A stretch of 64,000 bases of DNA, taken from NCBI RefSeq assembly GCF_900156125.1, contig NZ_FTLX01000001.1, positions 372,001-436,000 on the forward strand, given 5' to 3'. Position 1 is the first letter of the stretch; each line of letters opens with the position of its first letter. Below are positions 49,630 to 58,735 of this stretch, one piece after another. This stretch comes from Domibacillus enclensis (GTDB taxonomy: Bacteria > Bacillota > Bacilli > Bacillales > Domibacillaceae). The position numbers and the translations under genes are program-made. Under the pieces are notes generated by a model. That model had not been told where the DNA came from and did not search any database. It saw only the letters and a program-made list of their open reading frames with translations.

Positions 49630-49641
49630 TCTTTTCTCCTC

Positions 49642-50388
49642 CTATTCACAAAAAATATGCTGGCCGATTTTCTTGATTTGCGGCCGTGACCAAATCCACT
49701 TGCTCGTGGCGGTATCCGGATTAAAATAATACAACGCCTCTCCTGTCGGGTCCCAGCCATTCACGGCATCCAGCACCGCTTTTTTTGCTGTTTCATTCGG
49801 CGTCAGCCAAATTTGGCCATCTGCTACAGCAGTGAATGCACCCGGTTCAAAAATAACGCCAGAAGCGGTGTTCGGGAAGGTTTCACTGGCCACACGGTTT
49901 AAAATAACAGCCGCAACCGCCACCTGCCCTTCGTATGGTTCTCCGCGCGCTTCCCCGTAAACGGCATTCGCCATCAGTTGAATATCATTTTGCGAAAATC
50001 CTTCTGGCGTGTTGACCGATTGAGCAGATGTTTCCGCTCCGCCGTAATACGTAAATGCTTTGCCTTTTCGTATCTGACTTTTCACATGGGCTTCATCGTA
50101 TTTCGAGGCTTGTTCCAGCTTTCGCTTTGTTGCGCCTCCTGCCAGACCGTCGACCGGGAGCCCGAACGACTCTTGAAAATTCCGCAACGCCCAGTAGGTC
50201 GACCAGCCGAACACGCCATCAATCGGATCGCGGTAATATCCTGTATATTGAAGCCGTGATTGAAGCTCAATCACGTCATCTCCTTCTGCCCCTCGCTGGA
50301 CGACCTGCTCTGAAAAGGCACCTGCCTGCTTCGCCGCAAGCAGAAAGGTAATCGTTAATAAAACAGCGATCTGCTTTTTCCACTTCAT
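49642..50388 (-). CDS. sleB: SleB spore cortex-lytic enzyme
   Basis: A 248-residue lytic transglycosylase acting on muramic-delta-lactam cortex during germination. It has a signal peptide (about 1-25), a peptidoglycan-binding domain (RGAEGDDVIELQSRLQYTGYY) and the C-terminal hydrolase domain with the catalytic glutamate in ANAVYGEARGEPYEGQVAVA. The ATG at 50388 has GGTGAG eight bases upstream; a TTG lies one codon earlier. A forespore-type promoter is upstream. Confidence 0.96.
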   Translation of the reverse strand: MKWKKQIAVLLTITFLLAAKQAGAFSEQVVQRGAEGDDVIELQSRLQYTGYYRDPIDGVFGWSTYWALRNFQESFGLPVDGLAGGATKRKLEQASKYDEAHVKSQIRKGKAFTYYGGAETSAQSVNTPEGFSQNDIQLMANAVYGEARGEPYEGQVAVAAVILNRVASETFPNTASGVIFEPGAFTAVADGQIWLTPNETAKKAVLDAVNGWDPTGEALYYFNPDTATSKWIWSRPQIKKIGQHIFCE

Positions 50389-50422
50389 CAATGTCGCTCA
50401 CCATCCTATTGAAATATACAGA

Positions 50423-50451
50423 TAGTTTGTCATCGACCTCTTTTTTTATAC
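50423..50451 (-). promoter_or_regulatory. Sigma-G-like promoter for sleB-ypeB
   Basis: On the minus strand GTATA, a 17-bp spacer and CAAACTA, resembling the sigma-G pattern (gnATA, then cAtnnTA), about 35 bases before sleB. Sigma-G control is known for sleB in B. subtilis. Confidence 0.5.
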
Positions 50452-50480
50452 AAAAAAAAGCCAACTCCTTGGAGCGGCTT
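50452..50480 (-). terminator. Terminator after prsW
   Basis: AGCCGCTCC and GGAGTTGGCT form a stem with a two-base loop and T run on the minus strand, just past the prsW stop. Confidence 0.82.
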
Positions 50481-50482
50481 TT

Positions 50483-51157
50483 TTACATTTTCAGACGATG
50501 CTCATGATACGCATCCGTCAGCATATGTGCTTTTTTCACTTTCCTTAATGCAAACCACCAGAGAAACAGCATAAATGGAATCATATAATAAACCCAGGTT
50601 CTCTCTATAAATAAAATGTAATCAAAGGAGCCGTGGAGCAGAAAAGAAATGAAAAAAGCGAGCATCAGCATCCTTTTCTCAAGGGATGGGTCACCAAACT
50701 TTGCCCGGCTTAAATAATAACCCATGATCGCACCAAACAGCGCATGGCTGGATACAGGCAAAAGAGCCCGCATAAACGCATATTCCACACCGTGCGCCGC
50801 GAGGTAAAGTACATTCTCCGCCGTCGCAAATCCGAGGGACACACTTGTGGCGTACACGATGCCATCATATGGTTCATCAAAATGCGTATGCGTGTAAATT
50901 AAAAAATACAGCACAAACCATTTCATAAACTCTTCGGGCATCGCCGTTCCGAAAAAAGCCTGAATGAATCCACTCCTCATCAGCTGCTCTTCATTCAGCA
51001 CATATTGCAAGAACATAACAGGGAAGGTAACGATGATTCCATATATGAACGCCTTGGCCACGGATGCGACCGGCTCCGTTTCGTAACGGTCACGCAAATA
51101 AAAAAAGACCAGCAGCGCAAGGCCCGGTGCCATTCCTGCTGAAAGAATCGGGATCAT
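50483..51157 (-). CDS. prsW: PrsW intramembrane protease
   Basis: A 224-residue polytopic membrane protein (ypdC in B. subtilis). PrsW makes the first cut in the anti-sigma factor RsiW, activating the envelope-stress sigma-W regulon. Conserved sites: the paired glutamates in AMPEEFMKWFVLY and histidines in SSHALFGAIMGY and LLHGSFDYIL. I start at the ATG at 51157 (AGAGGGAA upstream); the longer reading frame upstream looks non-coding. Confidence 0.92.
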   Translation of the reverse strand: MIPILSAGMAPGLALLVFFYLRDRYETEPVASVAKAFIYGIIVTFPVMFLQYVLNEEQLMRSGFIQAFFGTAMPEEFMKWFVLYFLIYTHTHFDEPYDGIVYATSVSLGFATAENVLYLAAHGVEYAFMRALLPVSSHALFGAIMGYYLSRAKFGDPSLEKRMLMLAFFISFLLHGSFDYILFIERTWVYYMIPFMLFLWWFALRKVKKAHMLTDAYHEHRLKM

Positions 51158-51232
51158 ACACGTTCCCTCTTTTCTTTCTGTTTTTTCCATCGTATCATGA
51201 GACTTGCAGAATGAAAATAAGGAGTGCACATA

Positions 51233-52189
51233 ATGTCAAAAAAACACCTATTGCTTCTTCACACGGGCGGAACCATTTCGATGAAAGAAAATCTCGAAAC
51301 CGGCGGCGTTTCCACTGATGGAAGCAACCCGATTGCGGAAGTGATCGACATCCCTGGCGTAGATGCCCAATACACAGTAAAAGAGCTTTTCCAAATTCCT
51401 TCGCCCCACGTAACCATCCAGCACATGATGATGCTGAAAAAAGAAATAGAAGCCACTAAAGCGGACGGGGTCGTGATCACGCATGGAACCGACACAATGG
51501 AGGAAACCGCTTATTTCCTTCAGCTCACATTAGAAAAAGCGATTCCGGTTGTGCTAACGGGCGCGATGCGGTCTAGCAACGAAGTAAGTGCAGACGGACT
51601 TGCCAACTTCATCGCCGCTGTTAAAACGGCAGCAAGCAGCGAAGCAGCCGATCAGGGCGTTCTCGTTGTCATGAACGAAGCGATTCACAGCGCGCAATAT
51701 GTAACAAAAACCAATACCGGCAGCCTTGATTCCTTTCAAAGCCGTGATGCTGGCCCTGTCGGCACTGTGCTGAAATCAGGTCCGCACTTTTTTCATACGC
51801 CGACGCAACAAAGACCAATCCATCTTAAGCATGCAAAAGATGTTCACATTCCAATCTTAAAAGTGTATGCGGGAATGGACGGCAGTCTTATCAACCAGCT
51901 CTCAGGCTGCGACGGCATTATTATCGAGGCAATGGGACAAGGAAATATTCCCCCGCTGGCAGCAGAAGCGCTGATCGATTTGATTCAAAAAGGGGTGCCG
52001 GTCGTTATCACATCCAGATGCGGCAGCGGAATCGTCCAGCCGGTTTATGAGTACGATGGCGGTGGCGCGTCCTTGAAAAAAGCAGGAGCTTTGTTTGCCG
52101 GTGGACTAACTGGCCAAAAAGCCCGCTTAAAGCTTCTCGCCGCTCTATCAGGCGGCCACAACCAAAACCTGCCCTATTTTTTTAACTAA
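51233..52189 (+). CDS. ansA: L-asparaginase
   Basis: A 318-residue asparaginase. Threonine catalytic motifs are intact: LLLHTGGTISMKE near the start and VITHGTDTMEETAYFLQ in the middle. The ATG at 51233 has AAGGAG eight bases upstream. It hydrolyses asparagine to aspartate and ammonia, probably in the cytoplasm because no signal peptide is seen. It lies alone on the plus strand between prsW and ypdA, a place where B. subtilis has no asparaginase gene, and is closed by a strong terminator. Confidence 0.95.
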   Translation: MSKKHLLLLHTGGTISMKENLETGGVSTDGSNPIAEVIDIPGVDAQYTVKELFQIPSPHVTIQHMMMLKKEIEATKADGVVITHGTDTMEETAYFLQLTLEKAIPVVLTGAMRSSNEVSADGLANFIAAVKTAASSEAADQGVLVVMNEAIHSAQYVTKTNTGSLDSFQSRDAGPVGTVLKSGPHFFHTPTQQRPIHLKHAKDVHIPILKVYAGMDGSLINQLSGCDGIIIEAMGQGNIPPLAAEALIDLIQKGVPVVITSRCGSGIVQPVYEYDGGGASLKKAGALFAGGLTGQKARLKLLAALSGGHNQNLPYFFN

Positions 52190-52237
52190 GAGAGCTTAGA
52201 TACACCAACCAAAGAAACGCTTCACATTTTGAAGATT

Positions 52238-52287
52238 AAAAAGCGCCGAACGACTGCGAGAGTTCGCGTGATCGTTCGGCGCTTTTT
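52238..52287. terminator. Bidirectional terminator between ansA and ypdA
   Basis: AAAAGCGCCGAACGA and TCGTTCGGCGCTTTT form a perfect stem with an 18-base loop between two converging genes. Confidence 0.9.
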
Positions 52288-53280
52288 CTATTCAAACACT
52301 TCTGGCTCAAGCCCTTTTTCTTTCGTTTCAATCGCAGCGGCTATTTCTTCGCCATGAAAGCGTCCGTTCTCAATAAAGATTTCATTTGCATTGTTGCCGG
52401 CTGCAATAACTCCAGCGATGAAAATATTCTCTACATTCGTTTCTTTCGTGTGTTCATCGTAAATCGGCCGGCCTGTTTCTGCGTCAATGCCAACCCCCAT
52501 CTTTCTTAAAAAAGCGTGATCGGGATGATAGCCTGTCATGGCGAAAACAAAATCGTTTTTTATCGTTTGCTCCACGCCATTCACTTCATATGCGACAGCG
52601 CCTTTTTCAATGGCTTTCACGTTTGCCTCGAAAATCATCTTCACTTCCCCGCTGCGGACCAGCGCTTCAAACTCGGGCAAAATCCACGGCTTGACGCTCG
52701 GCGAATAGTCGCTGCCCCGGTACATGACCGTTACTCTCGCACCGGCTTTATGAAGCTCAAGCGCTGCATCAACGGAGGAATTTTTCCCGCCAATGACCAC
52801 CACATCCGTATCAAAAAACGGATGCGCTTCTTTAAAATAATGAAAGACGTGATCCATTTCTTCACCCGGTATGTTCATATAATTCGGATGGTCGTAATAG
52901 CCCGTCGCGATGACGACATAGGGCGTTTCGTACGCGTCCTTTGACGTGTGAACGTGAAACAATCCACTTTCCTGCTTTTCAACCCGTTCTACCTGCTCAA
53001 ACCGGTTGATTCGAAGCTCTTTCAGCTTCACCACTTCCCGGTAATAAACAAGCGCCTGATTCCGGTGAGGCTTGCGCTCTTCAATAATAAAAGGAACATC
53101 GCCAATGGCCAGCTTTTCGCTGGAGCTGAAAAACGTCTGATGGGTAGGGTAGCCGTATATGGCGTTCACAATATTCCCTTTTTCAACAACCAGCGGATTT
53201 TTTCCGATTTTTTTCATGGCGATGGCCGCAGCCAGTCCACACGGTCCACCGCCGACAATAATGCATTCTTCCGTTTTCAT
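52288..53280 (-). CDS. ypdA: YpdA (Bdr), bacillithiol disulfide reductase
   Basis: A 330-residue flavoprotein. The FAD motif IIVGGGPCGLAAAIA carries the active cysteine known in YpdA; the second Rossmann motif VVVIGGKNSSVDAALEL binds NADPH. It reduces oxidised bacillithiol. The start at 53280 has GGAGCGGATGA upstream; ten in-frame codons before it are less likely. In B. subtilis gudB follows ypdA; here that gene is missing. Confidence 0.94.
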   Translation of the reverse strand: MKTEECIIVGGGPCGLAAAIAMKKIGKNPLVVEKGNIVNAIYGYPTHQTFFSSSEKLAIGDVPFIIEERKPHRNQALVYYREVVKLKELRINRFEQVERVEKQESGLFHVHTSKDAYETPYVVIATGYYDHPNYMNIPGEEMDHVFHYFKEAHPFFDTDVVVIGGKNSSVDAALELHKAGARVTVMYRGSDYSPSVKPWILPEFEALVRSGEVKMIFEANVKAIEKGAVAYEVNGVEQTIKNDFVFAMTGYHPDHAFLRKMGVGIDAETGRPIYDEHTKETNVENIFIAGVIAAGNNANEIFIENGRFHGEEIAAAIETKEKGLEPEVFE

Positions 53281-53353
53281 TTCATCCGCTCCCGTTCCTT
53301 TTCTCTGCACGCTCTATTGTAGAAAAAAAGAACGGACATTTCAATCATGCCGC

Positions 53354-54238
53354 TTAAAGCCGGCTGCTCATCCACTCTTTCCATTCGTCTTGCGTATTGC
53401 CCACGACATATGACTTCCCTTTTTCTGAAATAGGGCCATTCATCGCTGATCCGCCAATCCCAATTTCCATGGCTGGATACTTGGCCTTTAACTCATCTGC
53501 CAATTGGATCGTAGGCTCAAGGTTGCGTTTTAACGTACAGGATAGAAATAAAAACTTCGGCTTCACTGTATCCGTTACAGTGAAGATATCGCCTTCCTTC
53601 AAGCTCGCACCTAAATAAACGACTTCATATCCGAGCCGTCTGACAAACAGCGTGAAGATCAATAAGCCGAGCTCATGCCATTCGTCTGGACCGCATACCG
53701 CAATCACTTTCGGGAGAACTCCATTGTGCGGAAAGGAATGCATCACCATGCCAATCCGTGACCGCAAAATGGACGTCGCAAAGTGCTCGTGCGCCGTTGT
53801 AATCTCTCCATCCTCCCATAACGTGCCAATTTTAACGAGCAGTGCTGCCAATATATTAATCGTGACATTATCGATCGTATAAAGGGAAAAGGCTTTATTG
53901 ATGAGCTCCTGTGCTTTTACTTCGTCAAAACGAAGCAGCGCCTGCAGCAATTCTTCTGACAAAGCCTCGTGCTGACTGGCTTCACTGTTCGGCAAATAAG
54001 GAGGCGTTTCTTCATGCTGATCGAGCAAGGACGCTGCCTGGCTGATCGTGAATCCCTGCTGCACCTTATCTGACAGCCATTTCAATTTCCGAATATGTTC
54101 ATCCGTATAAAGCCGGTGTCCCGCCTCATTTCGAACAGGCTCTAATATTTCATACCTTCGTTCCCAGGCACGGAGCGTACCTGGCTGAATTCCAGTCATT
54201 GTCGATACCGCTTTAATATTGTATTTCCCTTCATTCAT
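53354..54238 (-). CDS. MerR-family regulator with B12-binding domain (CarH/LitR type)
   Basis: A 294-residue protein. An N-terminal MerR winged helix (YNIKAVSTMTGIQPGTLRAW, then RRYEIL) is followed by a helical linker and a cobalamin-binding domain. The linker shows W-x9-E-H in TLWEDGEITTAHEHF, as in light-sensing CarH (W131, E141, H142 in Thermus). The axial-ligand motif ExHxxG is seen in PDEWHELGLLIF. It may therefore be an adenosylcobalamin-based photoreceptor repressor. The start at 54238 (GGAAAGAGC upstream) fits the family. It occupies a place where B. subtilis has gudB and ypbH. The target genes are unknown. Confidence 0.88.
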   Translation of the reverse strand: MNEGKYNIKAVSTMTGIQPGTLRAWERRYEILEPVRNEAGHRLYTDEHIRKLKWLSDKVQQGFTISQAASLLDQHEETPPYLPNSEASQHEALSEELLQALLRFDEVKAQELINKAFSLYTIDNVTINILAALLVKIGTLWEDGEITTAHEHFATSILRSRIGMVMHSFPHNGVLPKVIAVCGPDEWHELGLLIFTLFVRRLGYEVVYLGASLKEGDIFTVTDTVKPKFLFLSCTLKRNLEPTIQLADELKAKYPAMEIGIGGSAMNGPISEKGKSYVVGNTQDEWKEWMSSRL

Positions 54239-54288
54239 AAAGCTCTTTCCTTTCACGGGACGTTGTACAGTTATTATACAAGTCCGAT

Positions 54289-55071
54289 TCACCTACGTAA
54301 AATTTCGATCTTCTCTTCCGGACGGCAAATCGTAATAAGGTGTGTTTCTGCACGCGCACCGAGACGCAGCGGGACACCTGTTGTTCCATAACCATTTGAT
54401 ACAAGCGTATGAATGCCTTTTACCGTCCGCCACCGGCCTTTTTCATACATACCCCACCGGCCAAGGCGTATTTGCCCTCCGTGGGTGTGGCCGCTTAACA
54501 GGAGTGCTACACGATCTCCCTGGTTCAGCACCCGAATAAAAGCCGGGTTATGGCTGCAGATGATTTTGAATGCATGAGAAGGCACACCGTCAAAAAGAGT
54601 CGCCTTATCACTTTTGCCTTTGCTTAAATCGTCTGTCCCCAGCAAAAACACATCGTCAGACAACGCAACAGACTGATTTTTCAGCATCGTGACATTCCAT
54701 TTTGAAAAGATGGGGGCAATTTTTTCAAACGCAATCTCATAATCGTTATTGCCTGGCACGAAAAAGATGGGACCAATTTGCGACAAACGTTCGATGTTCT
54801 CATGAATCCGCTTGATGTTAACGCCGCCTTCATACAGGTCCCCCCCGATTACAACTAGATCCGCACGGCCCTTCACATGCCGAATGATCGATGGATGAAC
54901 AAGCCGGCAATGAATGTCGGAAATAAAAAAAAGCGCAAGCGGCGCTTTTTCAGGAAATCGTCGATCGGCCAATACGGTTTCTTTTACATGATTGCGAAAA
55001 GCTTCTTTCCACATATATATTCCTGCTGCGGCGAAAGGTGACGCAGCCATCATTAGTTGCTTAACTATCAA
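54289..55071 (-). CDS. ypbG: YpbG, membrane-linked metallophosphoesterase
   Basis: A 260-residue calcineurin-type phosphoesterase. Metal-binding blocks: FFISDIHCRLVH, VIGGDLYEGG, VPGNNDYEI and LSGHTHGGQIRLG. A short N-terminal hydrophobic stretch (MMAASPFAAAGIYMW) suggests membrane attachment. The likely start is a TTG at 55071 after GAGGAA. The substrate cannot be inferred. It lies between the short ypbE and the MerR gene. Confidence 0.9.
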   Translation of the reverse strand: MIVKQLMMAASPFAAAGIYMWKEAFRNHVKETVLADRRFPEKAPLALFFISDIHCRLVHPSIIRHVKGRADLVVIGGDLYEGGVNIKRIHENIERLSQIGPIFFVPGNNDYEIAFEKIAPIFSKWNVTMLKNQSVALSDDVFLLGTDDLSKGKSDKATLFDGVPSHAFKIICSHNPAFIRVLNQGDRVALLLSGHTHGGQIRLGRWGMYEKGRWRTVKGIHTLVSNGYGTTGVPLRLGARAETHLITICRPEEKIEILRR

Positions 55072-55102
55072 AATGGCTCATTCCTCTTTTTCGTTCAATA
55101 TT

Positions 55103-55372
55103 TTACTGAGCAGATTCTTCCTGTGCTTGATCGGGCTGCTCATTTACAATTTGGTTGACCACCGGCTTTTCTTCCTTAAATGCATATACAGCGATAAAGG
55201 GCGATGCGATAAAAAAAACAAGCAACGCCGTGATTAACGGGTAATGTGTTTGTTTATCCGCTTTTTTATGAACCGGACGCTGCAGAGACTCTCCCTCTTC
55301 GACCTCAGGCTTTGTCACTTTTTCAAGCGGCTGTTTATGCTTTTCGGCCAATTCGCGATAAGGGTCTTTCAT
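55103..55372 (-). CDS. Short YpbE-like membrane protein without LysM
   Basis: An 89-residue protein starting at 55372 with GGGAGGA upstream. A charged N-terminus with EEGESLQRPVHKKADK precedes one membrane helix (PLITALLVFFIASPFIAVY) and a short acidic tail. B. subtilis YpbE shows the same order (DDGESLP, basic stretch, membrane helix) but continues into a long linker and C-terminal LysM. Here the protein stops before LysM. I infer a shortened YpbE; function unknown. Confidence 0.7.
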   Translation of the reverse strand: MKDPYRELAEKHKQPLEKVTKPEVEEGESLQRPVHKKADKQTHYPLITALLVFFIASPFIAVYAFKEEKPVVNQIVNEQPDQAQEESAQ

Positions 55373-55469
55373 GGTCATTCCTCCCACGCTCATCTTAATT
55401 AGACAGCTTTCTTCCTTCTCAATTGTCGGAACAGCCTTTAATTGAACATTGATTGCCCATTTACTTTTT

Positions 55470-55498
55470 ATTATACTCGAATTTGTTTTATTGTGTAA
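55470..55498 (-). promoter_or_regulatory. Likely sigma-A promoter for ypbE-ypbG
   Basis: On the minus strand TTACAC, a 17-bp spacer and a perfect TATAAT, about 100 bases before the short ypbE gene. Confidence 0.55.
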
Positions 55499-55502
55499 TG
55501 GA

Positions 55503-56945
55503 TTAAAGTCCCGGGAGCAGATTATTCAATCGTCCGCGCCAGTCCAGGTTTTTCACTGGTTTATTTCCCTGATCGTTTTCTTTATAAACGGCCAGGTCTA
55601 TCCCACACCGGTCGCAGCATTGCTGCTGGCCGGACGGCTCTTCGTTAAAAAAGCGCATATATCCGGCACGGCGACACTCATCCGAATCGATCCACTCTTT
55701 CATTTGACTTCTTTTTTCTGCTTTTTTGGCCAATAGATGCTCTCGAACCTGGAGAATATACGACTCCGCCCGTTTTCCCTCAAGCACGGCCTGCTTTGTG
55801 TAGTGTTCGAGAAATCGCTTTTGAATATCTGTAAGCGGCGGTTCAACCTGATCAAGCGACTGGTGCTGCGTTGCTGCCTGCTTAATTTGATCACAGCTCG
55901 GCAGCTCTGATTGAGCGATAAACTCGTGAAGCCTTTCATCGCCATGCACATAAAAAATAACGGCGATGGACGGATGTCCGTCCCGACCGGCACGGCCAAT
56001 TTCTTGTAAATACGCCTCCATTTGCGAGGGCATATGATAATGAATGACGAAGCGGACATCTTCTTTGTTAATGCCCATTCCAAAGGCGCTTGTCGCACAC
56101 ACTACGTCAAGTTCTCCATTTAAAAACTGGTGCTGAATGAGCAGACGGTCTCCTGCTTCCATGCCGCCGTGATAAAAAGCCGCTTTTTTAACACCATTCA
56201 GCTTTAACAGCATAACAGCTTCCTCCGCTGCTTTTCTGCCTGAAAAATAAACAATTCCGGGTTTTTTAAAAAAGCGGACAAGCTCCACCAGTTTTTTTTG
56301 CTTTTGGAGCGGGTCCTCCATTCGTTCAGCCTTCATTGAAATATTCGGCCGGTTCACGGAAAAAACTAATTCCTTTGGATCAGTCAAGCAAAGCTGACGC
56401 TTAATGTCTTCACGCACTTTTTCATCCGCTGTTGCTGTCAATGCCAGGGTAAGAGGCTCATTTAATTTACGCCGAACGTCTCCAAGTAGGCCATAATCAG
56501 GACGAAAATCATACCCCCATTGTGAAATGCAGTGCGCTTCATCCACAACAAACAAAGAAATAGTTAAACGTTGAATAGCTTGAATAATGGGCTGAACCTG
56601 AAGCATTTCAGGTGAAAGAAAAATGAATTTATAGTGCTGAAGATGCAGAAGGGCACGTGTTTTTTCTTCATATTGTAAAAATGAATTGAGGGCAATGACC
56701 CGTTTTTCCCCTCCTGCTTTCAGCTGATCCACTTGATCCTGCATTAACGAAAGGAGCGGGGACACGATCACGGTCACCCCGTCCATTAAATAAGCCGGCA
56801 GCTGATAACAAAGCGATTTGCCTGTACCTGTAGGCATCATGCTCAGCGTGTCCCGTCCTTTCAGGAGCGAATGAATGGTTTCCTGCTGGCCCGGGCGAAA
56901 TGAATCATAGCCGAATTTTTGTTTCAGAACATCTTCTATTGTCAT
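55503..56945 (-). CDS. recS: RecS, RecQ-family DNA helicase
   Basis: A 480-residue RecQ-like helicase (ypbC in B. subtilis). Walker A PTGTGKSLCYQLPAY, DEAH box VVDEAHCISQWGYDFRPDY, motifs ATSAFGMGINKEDVRFVIHY and QEIGRAGRDGHPS are intact, followed by a zinc-binding part (CDRCGIDLAVY). It lacks the HRDC domain of longer RecQ, hence RecS. It overlaps ypbB by 4 bp. Confidence 0.93.
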   Translation of the reverse strand: MTIEDVLKQKFGYDSFRPGQQETIHSLLKGRDTLSMMPTGTGKSLCYQLPAYLMDGVTVIVSPLLSLMQDQVDQLKAGGEKRVIALNSFLQYEEKTRALLHLQHYKFIFLSPEMLQVQPIIQAIQRLTISLFVVDEAHCISQWGYDFRPDYGLLGDVRRKLNEPLTLALTATADEKVREDIKRQLCLTDPKELVFSVNRPNISMKAERMEDPLQKQKKLVELVRFFKKPGIVYFSGRKAAEEAVMLLKLNGVKKAAFYHGGMEAGDRLLIQHQFLNGELDVVCATSAFGMGINKEDVRFVIHYHMPSQMEAYLQEIGRAGRDGHPSIAVIFYVHGDERLHEFIAQSELPSCDQIKQAATQHQSLDQVEPPLTDIQKRFLEHYTKQAVLEGKRAESYILQVREHLLAKKAEKRSQMKEWIDSDECRRAGYMRFFNEEPSGQQQCCDRCGIDLAVYKENDQGNKPVKNLDWRGRLNNLLPGL

Positions 56946-57991
56946 TCAGACCGCCTGCTTTCTTTAGCCAGTACAAGGCGAATTTCAAAGTATGTATGAT
57001 CAGGAAGCTGATCCTTTAACGGTTTTAGCTGACGGGTTGATTTGCTTGCGCCTGCCTGCAGCACCGCTTGTTCTTTCTCCTCTGTAATAAACGGCCGGAT
57101 TGAAAAGTGAGGATCGTTCAAGGCCAATTCGACGATGTGGTCCTCAACAGTCGACCGCTTTAAGTGCCGTACCGATACAATCTGATCAATCGTCAAATTA
57201 TTTTGTAAGTATTCAGCTGTTTTACGGGCAGATGCGGTTAATGGAACGGTTACCGTAATATCTGACAAAATATGCTTTAATAGCGGCATTTCTTCTTCCG
57301 TCGTCAACAGAAGCTGAATAATCGCATGAAGACTGTGTAAAAACCGGTACCAATATTCAGTTGGCTCTATTAAAAGCCATTCTGCGGCTTGTTCAGCTGT
57401 AAGAGCTGTTTGGCCGCGGCCGGAAAATCGGAGCAATATGCAGTCTGGATTCTCCGGCTGACGTTCCAGAACAAATATCAATTCCTTCTGCAGCTGCGCT
57501 GAAAGCATTGTTTTGTCAATAGAACTCTTCTTTAAAAAACCCTTCATCCATTCCTGCACGTGCTCATCGCGGGTAACCGGATAATACGAACGATCCGAAT
57601 AAGCGATGTGTGAAACGACTTGAACCAGGAGCTGAATGCGATTGAAAAACACCGGCGCCGTTCCGGAAAGGGTCCATCCTGATAAAAAAGGAAACACTGT
57701 TGTTTCGTTCAGCTTGTTTTCCATCGCCTTTAGTCCTTTTTCTGTTAAAAACAGCCGCTGAAGAGTGCCATGCAGATGCCCTGAATCCAATAGGTGCTGA
57801 ACAGCCTGCTCAAAGGAATGCATTTGAAGAAAAGGAGCTGTTTGAAACCACTTTTGCAGTTCGTATAAATGAGCATCCTGTATCGTTTGTGCGGACTTCT
57901 TGCCCTTTAACAGATGATAAACCGAGGAAGCCGTACGTTCTCCTTCAACTTCCTTCAGCATAAGCAGTATGACCGCATCCAGACATCGCAC
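56942..57991 (-). CDS. ypbB: YpbB, helix-turn-helix domain protein
   Basis: A 349-residue protein paired with recS, as in B. subtilis. The C-terminal helicase-associated helix-turn-helix (NNLTIDQIVSVRHLKRSTVEDH, shown in part) is also found attached to some RecQ helicases, so YpbB probably helps RecS. The N-terminal half is mainly helical with no catalytic motif. The start codon lies in a region with weak RBS, so a few codons of uncertainty remain. Confidence 0.85.
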   Translation of the reverse strand: MRCLDAVILLMLKEVEGERTASSVYHLLKGKKSAQTIQDAHLYELQKWFQTAPFLQMHSFEQAVQHLLDSGHLHGTLQRLFLTEKGLKAMENKLNETTVFPFLSGWTLSGTAPVFFNRIQLLVQVVSHIAYSDRSYYPVTRDEHVQEWMKGFLKKSSIDKTMLSAQLQKELIFVLERQPENPDCILLRFSGRGQTALTAEQAAEWLLIEPTEYWYRFLHSLHAIIQLLLTTEEEMPLLKHILSDITVTVPLTASARKTAEYLQNNLTIDQIVSVRHLKRSTVEDHIVELALNDPHFSIRPFITEEKEQAVLQAGASKSTRQLKPLKDQLPDHTYFEIRLVLAKESRRSE

Positions 57992-58105
57992 AGCTACCCC
58001 TCCTCGTCTTTATGCTCCTAGTGTAACATGAACATGCGTTCCTGTCTTGGATTTTTATTCACGCCCAAATGAAAGGGTTTACATAAAAGAAGCGGAAGTT
58101 TTTTA

Positions 58106-58134
58106 TTGAAAAGCAACTTAATCGGACTTAAAAT
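58106..58134 (+). promoter_or_regulatory. Sigma-A promoter for fer
   Basis: TTGAAA, a 17-bp spacer and TAAAAT on the plus strand, about 60 bases before the ferredoxin start. Confidence 0.65.
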
Positions 58135-58181
58135 GGACAATAGAAGTGTTTTCTCATACGCTTACTGACTGATTTTTATAG

Positions 58182-58442
<261 letters not shown>

Positions 58443-58445
58443 AAC

Positions 58446-58475
58446 AAAAGCCGGCCTCAACAGAGACCGGCTTTT
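58446..58475. terminator. Terminator after fer
   Basis: AAAAGCCGG and CCGGCTTTT form a stem with a 12-base loop just past the fer stop. A nearly identical hairpin closes ribU at 59083-59113. Confidence 0.88.
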
Positions 58476-58536
58476 CATATTATTGAAAAAGAACATGAAA
58501 AGCCGGTGAGTACTTCTCTTTTTCAACGCTACTATG

Positions 58537-58735
58537 CTTGTGCGAACACAGTCAGGGCGGCTTCTGCAGGACTACGCGTTCGGAGGGGCGGGCGGTGAGC
58601 TAACTTTTGTCGCTACGCTCCAAAAGTGGATCTCACCTAACCCGCTTGATCCCTCCCGAGTCTTCGTCCTGCGCCAGCCGCCCTGGTGGGGAAGAAAAGC
58701 AGAGTGTAAAACAAAAAATGGAAATCGTTCTGATT
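58537..58735. repeat. Intergenic hairpin repeat, copy B
   Basis: Second copy of the element at 12513-12710, in the same orientation. The core 58555-58683 differs from copy A by one substitution and one inserted T, keeping the long stepped hairpin with loop TCGCTACGCTC. Flanking parts (CTTGNGCGAACAC before, TGGTGGGGA after) are also shared. A second, smaller hairpin follows at about 58754-58785 (CTTTTC with GAAAAG), as in copy A. The one-base insertion shifts any reading frame, so it is non-coding. Confidence 0.85.
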
